Part shown: positions 11,046-21,758 of the stretch, in pieces
Layout of the letters: every line of letters starts with the position of its first letter
Numbering within the stretch: position 1 is the first letter of the stretch
Source: Anisodus tanguticus
Taxonomy: Eukaryota; Streptophyta; Magnoliopsida; Solanales; Solanaceae
Assembly: GCA_034509755.1 (NCBI GenBank)
Contig: CM067545.1
Coordinates: 43,145,062 to 43,209,061 of the forward strand
DNA: 64,000 bases
Direction of reading: 5' to 3'
Translations under genes and position numbers: made by a program
Notes under the pieces: generated by a model
The model's input: the letters and a program-made list of their open reading frames with translations, nothing else
Databases searched by the model: none
What the model was told of the DNA's origin: nothing

Positions 11046-11852
11046 ATGTCTACGTTGAAGAACATGTTTCATCCTGCCCTTACTGTTTCCAACATCAAGA
11101 ACTACATCCCTATTGTTCTTGGGCAGAGTTGTTTAAAATTCACGCAATCTCACATCAAATCATCTATCACATAATTCCTCCCGCTACCCCTCTCTCGCAG
11201 AGGATCCTCAGTTATGGATTACTCTTGATGCTACCTTCAGTGGATTTATTCCACTATTTCTACCTACTTTTTACAGACGATCATTGATCCTGACACTATG
11301 GCTATGGCTACCTGGAATAGATTGCGTGATATATTCCAAGATAACCAACGCTCCTGCATTATCACCCTTGAACAAGAATTTTTGCAAGTTAGCATGGAAG
11401 ATTTTCCGAATGTTTCTACTTATTGTAAACGACTCAAGGAATTGGCCGATCAACTCCGTAACGTTGGGGCACCTGTTATCAATAATCGTCTTGTTCTACA
11501 AATGGTTGCAGTCCTATCTGAGGCCTATAATGGCGTTGGGACTCTCCTCCATCAAAGTAATCCACTTCCATATTTTTATCAAGCCCGTTCGATGCTCACA
11601 TTAGAAGAGGCCGGCTTGGCCAAAAAGGCAGCTACTGGTGCCAGTTCCGTGGTGATGATGACTTCATCTGATAATTCTCAAGGTTTTGTTGATAATTCGG
11701 TCCAAAATCGTACACACTGTGGAAGCAAGAAGAATCGTAAAAATAATGGCAAAAATCTCGGTGGCAATCGTGGGGGTACCGGCGGTGATGGGGGAGGCCA
11801 AAATAGTGGCAGCAGGCCTCAACACGGTGGCAGTGGGCCGCAGGCCAACTAG
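11046..11852 (+). pseudogene. C2 Gag, frameshifted
   Basis: Copia Gag starting at ATG 11046 (MSTLKNMFHPALTVSNIKNYIP). The frame breaks near 11125 and again near 11250, where the ELFKIHAISHQ and DPQLWITLDAT segments lie in other frames, then is open from 11298 to 11852. The open part is the UBN2-type domain (TWNRLRDIFQDNQRS, LEQEFLQVSMEDFPN, YCKRLKELADQLRNVG, LSEAYNGVGTLL) and a C-terminal Gly/Asn-rich basic tail (KKNRKNNGKNLGGNRGGTGG). No CCHC knuckle is visible; the basic glycine-rich tail may take the RNA-binding role in this family. Confidence 0.88.
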
Positions 11853-12065
11853 TCCCCGCCATGTCCTCCGTGGAGTGGGGCTGGGCCAGTGGCCCAACAA
11901 CCCCTATTTTCCAACTTCAACCTTCCATGGACAGTGTGCCGCCCGGCTGCCTTTTAGGCCCAATTACTCACCGCAGTCTAGTGGGTTCCGATAATGTATT
12001 GGGTCTGGACAGCAGGGAGGCCTTCTTGGGCCTCGGCACACTCAGGCTTTCCATGCTACTAGCCC

Positions 12066-12313
12066 CTAATCTGATCCCGACAATGACAGATATTGCTGCA
12101 GCCATGCATACACTTGGATTGAATCCTCCAGATGCGAATTGTTACATGGACATCGGCGCCACTTCTCACATGACGTCCGACCAAGGTACTCTCTTGTCTT
12201 ATTCCAATTTGAGCAAAAATCGTGGTATAATTGTTGGTAATGGCAACTCAATTCCAATTCGTGGTTACGGTCATGCAACTTTGTCTCCCCCCCCCATTCA
12301 CCTCTTACTTTGA
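12066..12313 (+). pseudogene. C2 protease, DTG changed to DIG
   Basis: Aspartic protease region reading NCYMDIGATSHMTSDQGTL. The family form, seen in C6, is WYTDTGATSHLT. The catalytic Asp is kept but the following Thr is Ile, and the upstream Trp is Cys. The frame is separate from Gag and is lost after a C-run (SPPP, about 12290), where a frameshift joins it to KNAFHAPNLI. Confidence 0.85.
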
Positions 12314-13670
12314 AAAATGCCTTTCATGCCCCTAACTTAATTAAGAATTTGGTGTCTGTCCGAAAATTCACCGCTGATAATTGGATTTCTGTTAATTTTG
12401 ATCCTTTTGGGTTTTCTGTGAAGGATTTCAAAACGGTGATACCTATCATGAGATGCAATAGTAGGGGAGATCTTTATCCAATCACGCATGTCACCGGTTT
12501 CTCGAGTCAAACCATGTCATCAACATTTGCAGCTCTTGCTCCTTCCTTGTGGCATGCACGTTTGGCTCACCCTGGGTTGTCTATTGTTTCTTCCTTGAAT
12601 AAAATCAATTTTATTTCTTGTAACGGTACGCGTGATACTCCAATTTGTCATTCCTGTCCTTTAGGAAAACATGTTAGATTACCACTTGTCGCCTCTACTT
12701 CTCGCACTTTGATGCCTTTTGATATTATTCATAGCGATCTATGGACTTCTCCCTTCTCAGTTCAGTTGGCCATCGTTATTATGTTCTATTTTTGGATGAT
12801 TATTCTAATTTTTTATAGACCTTTCCTTTAGCGAAAAAATCTCAAGTTTTTTCCACCTTCTTAAAATTTAGGGCATTTATCTGTACCCAATTCGAACGGG
12901 AAATAAAAAATATTCAATGTGATAATGGAAAAAAATATGATAATGGGTTGTTTCGGGATTTTTTTGATTCTAATGGCATCATTTTTCATTTCTCTTGTCC
13001 TCATACGTCCTCACAAAATGGGAAATCCGAACGAAAAATTCATACAATTAATAATATTGTCCGTACTTTATTAGTCCATGTTTCCGTACGACCTTCCTTT
13101 AGGCATCATGCTCTCCAAATGGCTACTTATCTCCGAAACATACTTCCTACCAAAGGATTGGATTATTCATCACCTCTTAAAATCCTGTATAATAAGGATC
13201 CTTCGTATTCTCATCTTAGGTTTTTTGGGTGTTTATGTTATCCCCTATTTCCGTCAACTACAATTAACAAACTTCAAGCATGTTCTACCGCTTGTGTGTT
13301 TTTGGGTTATCCATCTAATCAACGTGGTTACAAATATTTTGATTTATCATCTAATAAAATTATAATTAGTCTCCGTGTTATTTTTTATGAAACTCAATTT
13401 CCTTTTGCTAAAGTGTGTAGTCTCGTGCCTAGTTCATATGATTTTTTAGATGATGACGTCTCACCATACATTATGCACCACCTCATGGGCAAATTCGGTA
13501 CCCCCGAACCGCTAGCAAGCCCACTGCCTGCTGGCCCACCACCACCTACTGCCTCTGCCCTAGTTTCAGCTAGTGGGCCGATTTCCCAGCCAACTCCCGA
13601 AACAGGTTCGGCCCCTGTTCCGCATCCTATTTCCAGTATTGGGCTAGCAGGCCCACTACCTGCTTGCTAG
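12310..13670 (+). pseudogene. C2 GAG-pre-integrase and integrase, broken
   Basis: The segment KNAFHAPNLIKNLVSVRKFT is followed by WHARLAHPG and CHSCPLGKH (HHCC zinc region). The core opens with FDIIHSDLWTS (first Asp), then shifts frame near 12770. The second Asp is in IQCDNGKKY (about 12916), and the catalytic Glu in SQNGKSERKIHT (about 13025). The C-terminal half (YLRNILPTKGLD, HLRFFGCLCYPL, CVFLGYPSNQRGYKYFDLSS) is open to a Pro/Ser-rich linker ending at 13670. All three catalytic residues remain but are on different frames. Confidence 0.88.
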
Positions 13671-13820
13671 TCCGTCACTCATCCGAATTTTTCCCAAAAT
13701 CCACCCAATTCTCCCCTAAGTCACAGACCTGTCACTCGTCATCAATGGGGTATTTTTAAACCAAAAAGACATTTTAATCTAAATTCTAATGTTCTTAAAT
13801 CCCCCCTACCCCATAACCCA

Positions 13821-14865
13821 GTGTCTACGTTAAATGACCCGAATTGGAAGTTGGCTATAAACGACGAATATGGTGCTCTTATTGAAAATAAAACATGGGA
13901 GTTGGTGCCCCGTCCTTCTAATATTAATATTATTCGGTCTATGCTGATTTTTACTTATAAGGATAATTCTGATGGTTATTTTGCGCAACATAAGGCTCGT
14001 CTTGTAGGTGATGGTAAAATTTAGTAGGTTGGCATGGATTGTGGTGAGACATTTAGTCCGGTGGTCAAACCGGCTACCATTCGCACGGTTCTCAACTTGG
14101 ATCTTTCGAAAGCATGGCACATTCATCAGCTAGATGTGAAGAATATTTTCTTACATGGTGATCTTAAAGAGACGGTTTACATGCATCAGCCGTTGGGTGT
14201 TTGAGACCCTAAATATCCGCATCATGTCGGTTTATTAAAGAAGTTCTTATATGGGCTTAAGCAGTCCCCACGAGCCTGGTATAAGCGATTTGCAGACTAT
14301 GTATCTACTAATGAGTTTTCTCACAGTAGGTCTGATAATTCTCTATTCATATATCATCGTGGTACTTCCTTGGAATATATTATCTTGTATGTGGATGATA
14401 TTATTTAAACATCTTCTTCAGATGATTTAGGCATGTCTATCATGACACTACTCAGTTCTGAGTTTGCTATGAAAGACTTGGGCCCTTGAGTTATTTCTTG
14501 GGGATTGCTGTCACTCGTCATACAGGTGGGTTATTCTTATTACAAAGGAAGTATGCCGATGAGATCATTGAGCGTATTGGTATGTCCTCGTGAAAGTCTA
14601 CTTCCACTCCAGTTGATACTAAATCCAAGTTGGGTGTTGCGGCTGGCTCACCTTACGAGGATCCAACCCACTATCGTAGTTTTGCAGGGGCTCTTCAGTA
14701 TCTTGCTTTTATGAGACCGAATATTACGTATGCCGTACAACATGTGTGTTTGTTTATGCATGATCCCAGGGTTGAGCACATGAATGCACTCAAACGCATT
14801 ATTCGATACATCCAGGGAATACTTTATTATGGCTTACATTTATATCCCTCATCGATGTCTACACT
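13821..14865 (+). pseudogene. C2 reverse transcriptase, truncated
   Basis: Copia reverse transcriptase: DPNWKLAINDEYGALIENKTWELVP, then HKARLVGDGK and two stops, then MDCGETFSPVVKPATIRT, HIHQLDVKNIFLHGDL, LYGLKQSPRAWYKRF, and the catalytic YVDD at 14388-14399 with a stop three codons later (14406-14408). A frameshift near 14487 precedes FLGIAVTRHTGG, and the last part is DPTHYRSFAGALQYLAFMRPNITYAVQ and LKRIIRYIQGILYYGLHLYPSS. The RNase H domain that normally follows (DADWGG..., SRSSAEAEYR) is missing; the LTR follows within ten bases. Confidence 0.9.
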
Positions 14866-15013
14866 TGTACACTTACCATAATTGTAGAATTATTGTACAA
14901 GTAGAATAAGGTTTTATGAGTAGAATAGGAATATAATTTTCCATATTATGAAAATTATAAATTATATATATACTCATTCATTAATTAAAATAATCAAGGG
15001 ATTATTTCTTTCA
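14866..15013 (+). repeat. C2 3' LTR, 148 bp
   Basis: Same ends as the 5' copy (TGTACACTTACC ... TTTCTTTCA). It is fused to the end of the reverse transcriptase text without a polypurine tract; the join carries the short repeat ACACTTGTACACTT. Confidence 0.88.
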
Positions 15014-15858
15014 GATAATCATTAAGAAAGTTATTCTCTTCATCCCATGAAGATGTGGATCAATTTGAGAAAGTAGAGCAAAGTCATGAATAAGAAGTCT
15101 CTAACACTTTAAAGAAGGAAATTAAGGAAATATTGAGTAGAATAATGAGGAAGAAAAAAAAATATGGATAAGTATCATGAACAATTGGTGGGAGGAAGTC
15201 CAATAAGGAGGTGACGAAGCCGTCCAAGACATGAATTTCACCATTGAAGGATTTCTACAAGCTTTGAATGAGTTCTAACATAAAGAAAAGTTGAAAATTG
15301 AGATTTTAAGCCAAAAATGACTAACTGATCAAGCTCAACAATTTAAACTGTACGAGAATGACCATGAATGTGTTTCAAGGATGATGAAGGAACTTTTGAT
15401 AAAGATTGTTGCGTAAGGACAAGATTGTTGTAATTTGAAATTTCTATTCGTGGCTTAGAGACCAATTTGAGTATAAAAGTTGAGGTATATAATTCTCAAC
15501 ATCAAATGATTGTAGATAGTAGTCTAGAGTTGGATTCAATGATCCACGTGTTTACCTCATAATTGTTTATGTGGATTTCCCGACATTTTTTCTTCTGTTT
15601 AAATAGTTTTTCCACAATGAACATGAACATCGAATTTAATGTATTCCACATTGGATTAACCGTTGCAAAAATGTTTCTTTTATGGCATCTACAATTTGGA
15701 ATAACTTCCTATACTTGACACTGTTTGTCCATTGCAAGTTAGTCTTATTATTTTTGACCTTTTTTGACTTTATATGACGACTTCAGTCATAACAGTTTTT
15801 AAGCATAAAATTGGTGATTCTTATCGGTCATATATGACCTTTTAATAGTAGTGATACT
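15014..15858. other. AT-rich DNA between C2 and C3
   Basis: No gene recognised. Contains purine-rich text (15050-15410) that might be an old coding relic but has no readable domain, and a short palindrome GGTCATATATGACC near 15827-15840. Its last five bases, GATAC, are the left target duplication of C3. Confidence 0.5.
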
Positions 15859-16102
15859 GTCAAAATATCGATAGAGAATTGACATTAACACATGCAACTA
15901 GAAATCAGCCATGGAAGATGGAGGCAGTAGAGAGAAATCTAGAGAGAATTTTTATTGATTGGTAATGAAAGCTTCAACTGAATACTATACAGATACAGAT
16001 ATTAATATTTGTAGATAGTTGGTTATAATAACATCAACTAGCATGTGTATAATACAACCCTTATACTTCTAATAGTTATATTTAAACCCCTGACTTTTAA
16101 TA
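15859..16102 (-). repeat. C3 3' LTR, 244 bp
   Basis: Minus-strand ends TATTAAAAG ... TTTTGACA. A polypurine tract (CTTGAGGGGAG on the minus strand, 16103-16113) adjoins the start. Confidence 0.88.
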
Positions 16103-16113
16103 CTCCCCTCAAG
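16103..16113 (-). other. C3 polypurine tract
   Basis: The minus strand reads CTTGAGGGGAG next to the 3' LTR. Confidence 0.7.
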
Positions 16114-16153
16114 TTGGAGGGTGGTAGGCATCAAACATTCCAAACTTGGATAA

Positions 16154-17400
16154 CTACTTTTGATGTTGTGTTGTTCCTAACTCTTTAGTCATAAGATCAA
16201 TTATTTGCATAGTAGTTGATATATAATGAGGTGCAATCAGTCCACTCTTAATTTTCTCTCTTACAAAATGGCAGTCTAATTCTATGTGTTTAGTTCTTTC
16301 ATGGAATATGAGATTTGCTGCAATTTGAAGTGTAGTTTTTCTATCACAATGCAGTTTCACATGTCCAGTTAGTGTGACGTTTAGTTCTCCTAGAAGGCCA
16401 ACCATCCATGTAATCTCAGCCAACACTACTGTCATACTTTTGTATTCTGCCTCTGCAGAACTTCTACTCATTGTTTACTGCTTCTTTCACTTCCAAGACA
16501 ATAAGGAATTGCCCAATTTTACCACATAACCAGTCATTGATTTCCTTGTGTTGGGACATGAGGCCCAATCTGAGTCACAAAACCCCACTAGCTAGTCCTC
16601 TTGGCCTCTCCTCATCAGTATACCTTGCCCTGGTGACTTCTTGAGATATCTCACAATTCTCATAGCTTCTTCTAGGTGTGATTGTTTTGGTTGTTGCATG
16701 AACTGACTTAACATTTGTACTACAAAACAAATGTCAAGTCTGGTAACAGCTAAGTAAATCAACTTGCTTATCAGCTTTTGATAACCTCCTACATCTTGTA
16801 ACAATTTATCTCCCTTTACTCTCACATACTCATCATAATCAACTATTGTAAACTTCAAATTAGCTTCTAATGGTATAGAAACAAGTTTGGCACCACTCAT
16901 CCCAGTTCTTGATATCAAGTCCGATGTATACTTCCTTTGATTGAGAAGTATCCGTTTATCAAATCTTAAAACTTCAATGCCTAGAAAGAACTTCAGAGAC
17001 CCAAGATCTTTCATTTTGAACTTTTCATGTAATGTTGCTTTGGCCTCCTCAATCAGTTGCATATTTGTACCAGTAATAGACAAATCATCAACATAGATTA
17101 AAATAATTGTGAGATCTGAGCCTGACTTCTTCTTGAGTAATGAATGATCATATTGACTTTGAATATATCCAACTTCTAAGAGAGCATCAATTAGTTTAAT
17201 GTTACCATCTTTACAATTGAGGAAAACATTTTATGATAATTTAGCCTGTTTTGTTATGTGTACCCTTTGACAACTAGCCTTGCCTTGTATATTCTCACTT
17301 TCCTATTAGCTTTATGTTTCACCTTGTACACCCATTTGGAACCTATGGTAGTATTACCAATAAGTAAATCTACAACCTCCTAGGTATTGTTATCCTCTAA
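16154..17400 (-). pseudogene. C3 reverse transcriptase and RNase H, broken
   Basis: The N-terminal part (GSKWVYKVKHKANRKVRIYKARL-like text, 17260-17360) is heavily shifted. The catalytic YVDD lies at 17084-17095, followed by an open 163-codon stretch: MKDLGSLKFFLGIEVLRFD, LNQRKYTSDLISRTGM, YQKLISKLIYLAVTRLDICF, MRIVRYLKKSPGQG. After a stop near 16592 comes FCDSDWASCPNTRKSMTGY, another stop, then RNase H text SRSSAEAEYKSM, LHCDRKTTLQIA and FHERTKHIELDCHFVREK. The YVDD is kept; the reading frame needs several joins. Confidence 0.9.
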
Positions 17401-17452
17401 GACTTGAATTTCTTGTTGCATTGCATCTATCCATATGGGATATTTGATGCCT

Positions 17453-18680
17453 CTAGGAAGGACTGAGGCTCTTGAGTGATAATGAGTGCAATGATACAAA
17501 TTTGATAATGAGATGGAACATGATTATAGGTGATATGATTGGATATAGGATAGATATGTTTGGAAGGTTTGAGATGTGTGATATAGTCTTGGTTCCAACT
17601 AGGTGGTTTGGATTAGCTGGTGGATGTTCTAATTGGAAATGGTGGGATAGGATGAGAGGTAGTGAGTACGGGGGGTGGAACAATATCAAAGGTGATGTTA
17701 GTCTCAACAGGGTGATAAGTTCTGTGGAAGATGAAATTTCATTGTCTGATGAAGTAGGTTGTGGTGATGAGGGTGCAATAGCAGGTTGAGTGTCAATAGG
17801 AGGGTATGGTGAAGGTGAATCTTGTAAAGGAGATGTTGTTGTGTTTGGTAAGCTTATAGGTAATGGATGAAATGAATTGTTTTGAGTATATTGTAAATTT
17901 GACAAGTCCGAGGTAATCCTGAATGGACTATCAGTGAGCACCAAGTCATATGAGCCATCATCTTGATTTTTAAATGGAAAACAATACTCATGGAATAGCA
18001 CATCTCTACTTATGAGTATGCATTTATTGGAGAGATCATACAATATATATCCTTTTTGTACTTCTGAATACCCTATGAGTACACACTTCTTGCCCCTTTC
18101 AGCAAATTTATCCCTCTTAGATACTACAGTAACATAACATAGATGCCCAAAGACTTTAGGGTCTTCTATCTTAGGAAACTTCCCATAAAAAGCTCATATG
18201 GAGACTTCTCATGTAGGACTAGTGTAGGAAGCTTGTTGATTATATAAACAACTATTTTGACACACTTACCCCAAAACTTTATTGTAATCTTACTTTCAAA
18301 TCTTAAAGTTCCACCAACTTCAAGTATATGTTTGTGTTTTCTCTCCACCACCCCATTTTGTTGTGGGGTGTAAGGACAACTACTCTGATATACCACTCCA
18401 AGGGAATCAAGTAAATCTGTCATTTTAAAGTTAAAAAACTATGTGCCATTATCAATTCTTAACACCTTAATAGATATATTAAATTGATTTTTGACCAAGA
18501 AAAAATCTTTCATTATTGTCAGAACTTTACAATTTGACTGTATCATACAAAGCCAAGTATACCTACTATAGTCATCAATAATGGTAACAAAGGAAATTTT
18601 CCTATCATAAGTTGCAACCTTGTAAGGATCTCAAACATCTACATGCAACAATTCAAAAATAGCAGTAGAATTAGAGATAT
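17453..18680 (-). pseudogene. C3 integrase, broken
   Basis: The core integrase text includes DLLDSLGVVYQSSCPYTPQQNGVVERKHKHILE (catalytic Glu in VVERK), FWGKCVKIVVYIINKLPT and LHEKSPYELF, then, after a stop near 18166, FGHLCYVTV-type and EGYILYDLSNKCILISRDVLFHEY text. The C-terminal 150 residues are a Ser/Pro-rich linker to reverse transcriptase. The N-terminal half with the first two Asp residues (18430-18680) is readable only in fragments. The plus-strand ORF at 17472-17789 is a shadow. Confidence 0.82.
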
Positions 18681-19115
18681 AACAAGAAATTTTATTCTAC
18701 TTTGCTTAGCCAATGGGCACACCTCACAGTGACATGATCTCCATGATGCACTTTATTCTTTAATTTTGGAATATGGAATATGTTGTATCACCTACAAAGA
18801 TGCATATCCAAGCCTCAAAAGTCATAGCATCATATCAATCTTCTCATTTTAATGCATTACCTGCTATCACTTGAGTGTTGTTTCTTATCAAGTACAGTCC
18901 TTCTTTATCCTTACCAATCCCCAATACCTTTCCACTGTAAAGGGCCTAAAAATATAAAAATCAAGGTAAAAAGAAACAAAATACCTCCTCCTTGGTGAGT
19001 TTAGACACAGACAATACCTTAAAGTCTGATACATGTTATACATTCTTGATTACCCAATTTCTTAATACAAGTGTATCTCTTGTATGAGTTATCTTGACCT
19101 ATTCCCTATAGGTGT

Positions 19116-19319
19116 CTATACTCCAATACTATTTTGACTTCCAGACTTCTTTACATTTTCTAATACTTTCTTGCATGGTGTGATATGGTGTGTTACACCT
19201 GAGTCTACTATCCAATCATATTCAAGTGTATTAGCTAATAAGGAAATAGTACATGTCATGTTGCCTGCTATATTGGATGAACTTTCACCAGTATTCTGAG
19301 TGTTCAACCTATTCACCAT
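19116..19319 (-). pseudogene. C3 protease region
   Basis: The minus strand reads LEYDWIVDSGVTHHITPCKKVL: the Asp-Ser-Gly active site (WIVDSG) and the following H-H-I of Copia proteases. It lies between the Gag knuckle and the integrase, as expected. The catalytic residues are intact but short stretches on both sides are out of frame. Confidence 0.82.
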
Positions 19320-19550
19320 GTTCTCATATTGACTTTTTTAGAAGAGTTGTCCTTGCATAAGCTGATTTATGTTCTCAATTCCATTTTGAGCATCTACATT
19401 GTTGGCATATGACCTGCTGCTCCTACCTTGTTGCTCAGAATTACCATATGATCTATTTTCTCTAGCATGTTGCCCATAACTATTATTGTATGATCTATTG
19501 CTTCTAAACTATTGCTCTGTATATGGTCTGTTATTCATAGACTATTGTTG

Positions 19551-20453
19551 CTATTTTTTCTTGCTCTTGAAATCAGGCGGATAACCAACCTTTCTATAGC
19601 AGTCATCTGTCACATGTCCCTTATACCCACAGAGTTCACACATTGCTCCACTAACAGGCTTCTTGTAGTATGAATTTTCACCTAGATAAAAATTTTGATT
19701 CTGACCTCTTCCTGCTAACATTATTAAAGGATCCTTACTCATTCCTGCTACTCCCATTGTTCTTTGACTTTCTTCATGTATTACTATTGCATATGCTTGA
19801 TTTATGGTAAGCACAGGTGTTCTCGACAGAGTATCACTTCTAACATGTCCATAACTTTCATTAAAGCCCATAAGGAATTGTAAAAGTATTTGTGAGGTCA
19901 AGTGTTCTACATAAGTTCTAGATTCAACATAATCACATGAGGGCAAAGGTACCAACAGATCTAATTCATCCCACATATCTTTTAATTTTGTATCATAAGT
20001 TGTGACAGTATCCATACCTTGAGTCAGAGTAATTATCATTCTCCACAATTGGTATATCCTAGTCAAGTTCGACCTATCAAACCTCTCTTTGAATTCACAC
20101 CAAACCTTTCTCACACTTGCCGCAAACATGATTCCTATCATCAATTTCAATGCTATTGTGCATCCTATCCATGAAAGTACAATTGCATCACATCTCTCCT
20201 GTTGCAGTACTAAATCACATTTGTACATGTTTTTTGTATATGTTCTGTCTATAAACCCTAGCTTTTTCTTGCCTAGGAGCGCCAATCGTATTGATCTGCT
20301 TCACAAAGCGTAATTTTTTGGTCCTGTGAGCTTCATTGGAATTAAAACTACTCTCAGAGTATCGGAAGCCTGCAAATATAATGGATGATTATGATCTAAT
20401 TGTGTTATTTCATTCCTTTGAGTATTTTCAATCGCGGTTTCTTCGACCGCCAT
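19551..20453 (-). pseudogene. C3 Gag with nonsense mutation
   Basis: Gag from ATG 20451-20453 (MAVEETAIENTQRNEITQ) with the pre-core motif LTGPKNYALW changed to a stop: TGA at 20301-20303 replaces the conserved Trp codon. Downstream the frame is open for 244 codons, with the UBN2-like core (SWIGCTIALKLMIGI, VWCEFKERFDRSNLTRIYQLW, DELDLLVPLPSCD, LLQFLMGFNESY) and a CCHC knuckle CELCGYKGHVTDDC near residue 225, then YPPDFKSKKK and a stop at 19551. If the TGA were read through, Gag would be nearly complete. Confidence 0.9.
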
Positions 20454-20506
20454 TGTTGAACTCAATTAAGCTTCTTTGAGTAACGGTCTGCGTGATTTCA
20501 GAACTA

Positions 20507-20520
20507 CTGCTCTAATACTA
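20507..20520 (-). other. C3 primer-binding site, variant
   Basis: The minus strand reads TAGTATTAGAGCAG directly after the LTR, a variant of the tRNA-iMet site. Confidence 0.7.
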
Positions 20521-20785
20521 TGTCAAAATATCTATATAGAGTTGACATCAACACATGAAATTAGAAATTAACCATTGAAGATGGAAGCAGTAGAGAGAAA
20601 TCTCGAGAGAGAATTTTTATTAGTTGGTAATGAAAGATTCAACTGAATACATGTGCAGATACATTTATTAATATCTATAGATAGTCAGTTATAACAACAT
20701 CATAACTTATAACAACCTCAACTATCATATGTACAATATAACCCTATACTTCTAATAGTTACATTTAGACCCCTGACTTTTAATA
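20521..20785 (-). repeat. C3 5' LTR, 265 bp
   Basis: Same ends as the left LTR but 21 bases longer, from an imperfect local duplication of ATAACAACATCA-type sequence near 20693-20725. Confidence 0.88.
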
Positions 20786-20790
20786 GATAC

Positions 20791-21485
20791 ATTAAAATAG
20801 CTATGTTGAAATGAGTTCGGTTGATGGAGTTGAACGCATCGAATGTTGGTCATCTCCTATATTATATTGATCGCAACAATTGATATTTTTATAATTATCA
20901 CTATATTTAAAACAAAAAATTAAAACGACATCTCACTATCCAAGTGATGGTATATTAAATATAACGGAGTTGTGACTACATCGAATATTTTAAATCTAGG
21001 CCAAATTAAATAACAAACACTGAATAATTAATCTCATCTTCTATTTGATACTAATATTCATTTGTTTTTAGGATCCCAATATACCACACGCTCTACCAGA
21101 CAGACTCTCTCTACCCATGCCATATGACCGTGCGATTTTAGTGGTACTGATAATTATATAACATGGTTTAAGTTGCAACAGTATGGTTGATGGTAGGACA
21201 CCTCACTATCATTATTTCAAGTCTACGCTTTCCAACGATTCTATTGCTTATTTCCAAGAAGGGTGAAATTATAGCAAATAGGTTCTGGTAACTAGTTCGG
21301 GTATGCACAATGAGAATTACTGTATAAGTCAAAGTTGATACCGTGTAGCCTTGACCATAGAATTCAACATTGTACTAGTTATCATCATATGCGAGCGATC
21401 TCCGTGAGGCTACGCCCTCGGTTCTATGAAGTACCTTTTGTCTACTCCCCGTTCGAGAATGAACATGTGTTTAATTGGTACCTAT
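20791..21485. other. Non-coding DNA left of the split Gypsy LTR
   Basis: About 700 bp without recognisable gene or repeat ends. Confidence 0.5.
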
Positions 21486-21758
21486 TGTAATGACTTACAT
21501 GGTCATTATGAGCTTTCCGCCCTCAATTCTAAAATATCCAACGCTCAGTACTCATCGATATGTTTACATGCGAAATTTACAAATTAGAATGACCATTTTC
21601 CATGGTAGGGAGTAGATTAGTTAGGCTTGAGAATTATCAGAAGTCCTATCTCCGCCTCAGCGAAGACAACCCCACCTAAATGATCACGCCTCTGCGCAAA
21701 GTCTGTCCGCGTCAGTGGAAGTCTGAAAATTTAATGACTCCACTTCGGTGAAGAATTC
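21486..21758 (+). repeat. Gypsy LTR, left piece (split by LARD-like element)
   Basis: Begins TGTAATGACTTACATGGTCATT, closely like the start of the G4 LTR at 43559. It runs through the 'cctctgcgcaaagtctgtccgcgtcagtgg' style text and ends in AATTC, the left target duplication of the inserted element. It continues at 29724. Confidence 0.65.

Larger units (their letters stand above)
10751..15013 (+). mobile_element. Copia retrotransposon C2, RNase H deleted
   Basis: A 4263-bp plus-strand Copia element with two 148-bp LTRs, primer site, gag, protease, integrase and reverse transcriptase. The RNase H, pol end and polypurine tract are absent: pol text stops at LHLYPSSMSTL and the 3' LTR begins at once. 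The LTRs differ at roughly 11 of 148 positions by eye, so it is older than C1. No matching target duplication is seen (AGCAT left, GATAA right). It shares its family with C6 and the fragment at 55364-56190 (for instance the phrase RCNSRGDLYP). Confidence 0.88.
15859..20785 (-). mobile_element. Copia retrotransposon C3 with perfect target duplication
   Basis: A 4927-bp minus-strand Copia element flanked by GATAC on both sides (15854-15858, 20786-20790). The LTRs are 244 bp (left) and 265 bp (right); the right one has a 21-base extra segment. Gag, protease, integrase, reverse transcriptase and RNase H occur in Copia order. Many stops and frameshifts occur. Both LTRs start TA and end CA on the minus strand. 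It is a different family from C1 and C2 (Gag with a CCHC knuckle of the CELCGYKGHVTDDC type). Confidence 0.92.

Noticed and set aside
10464..15854. A CACTA DNA transposon spanning ATA-CACTAC (10461-10469) to TAGTG-ATA (15850-15857)
   Set aside because: Only about six terminal bases and a 3-bp ATA match; the subterminal sequences do not correspond. C2 and the psbD piece would both have to be inside. Probably coincidence.
17472..17789. Plus-strand 105-codon ORF
   Set aside because: Antisense of the Ser/Pro-rich linker of C3 integrase; no protein similarity of its own.
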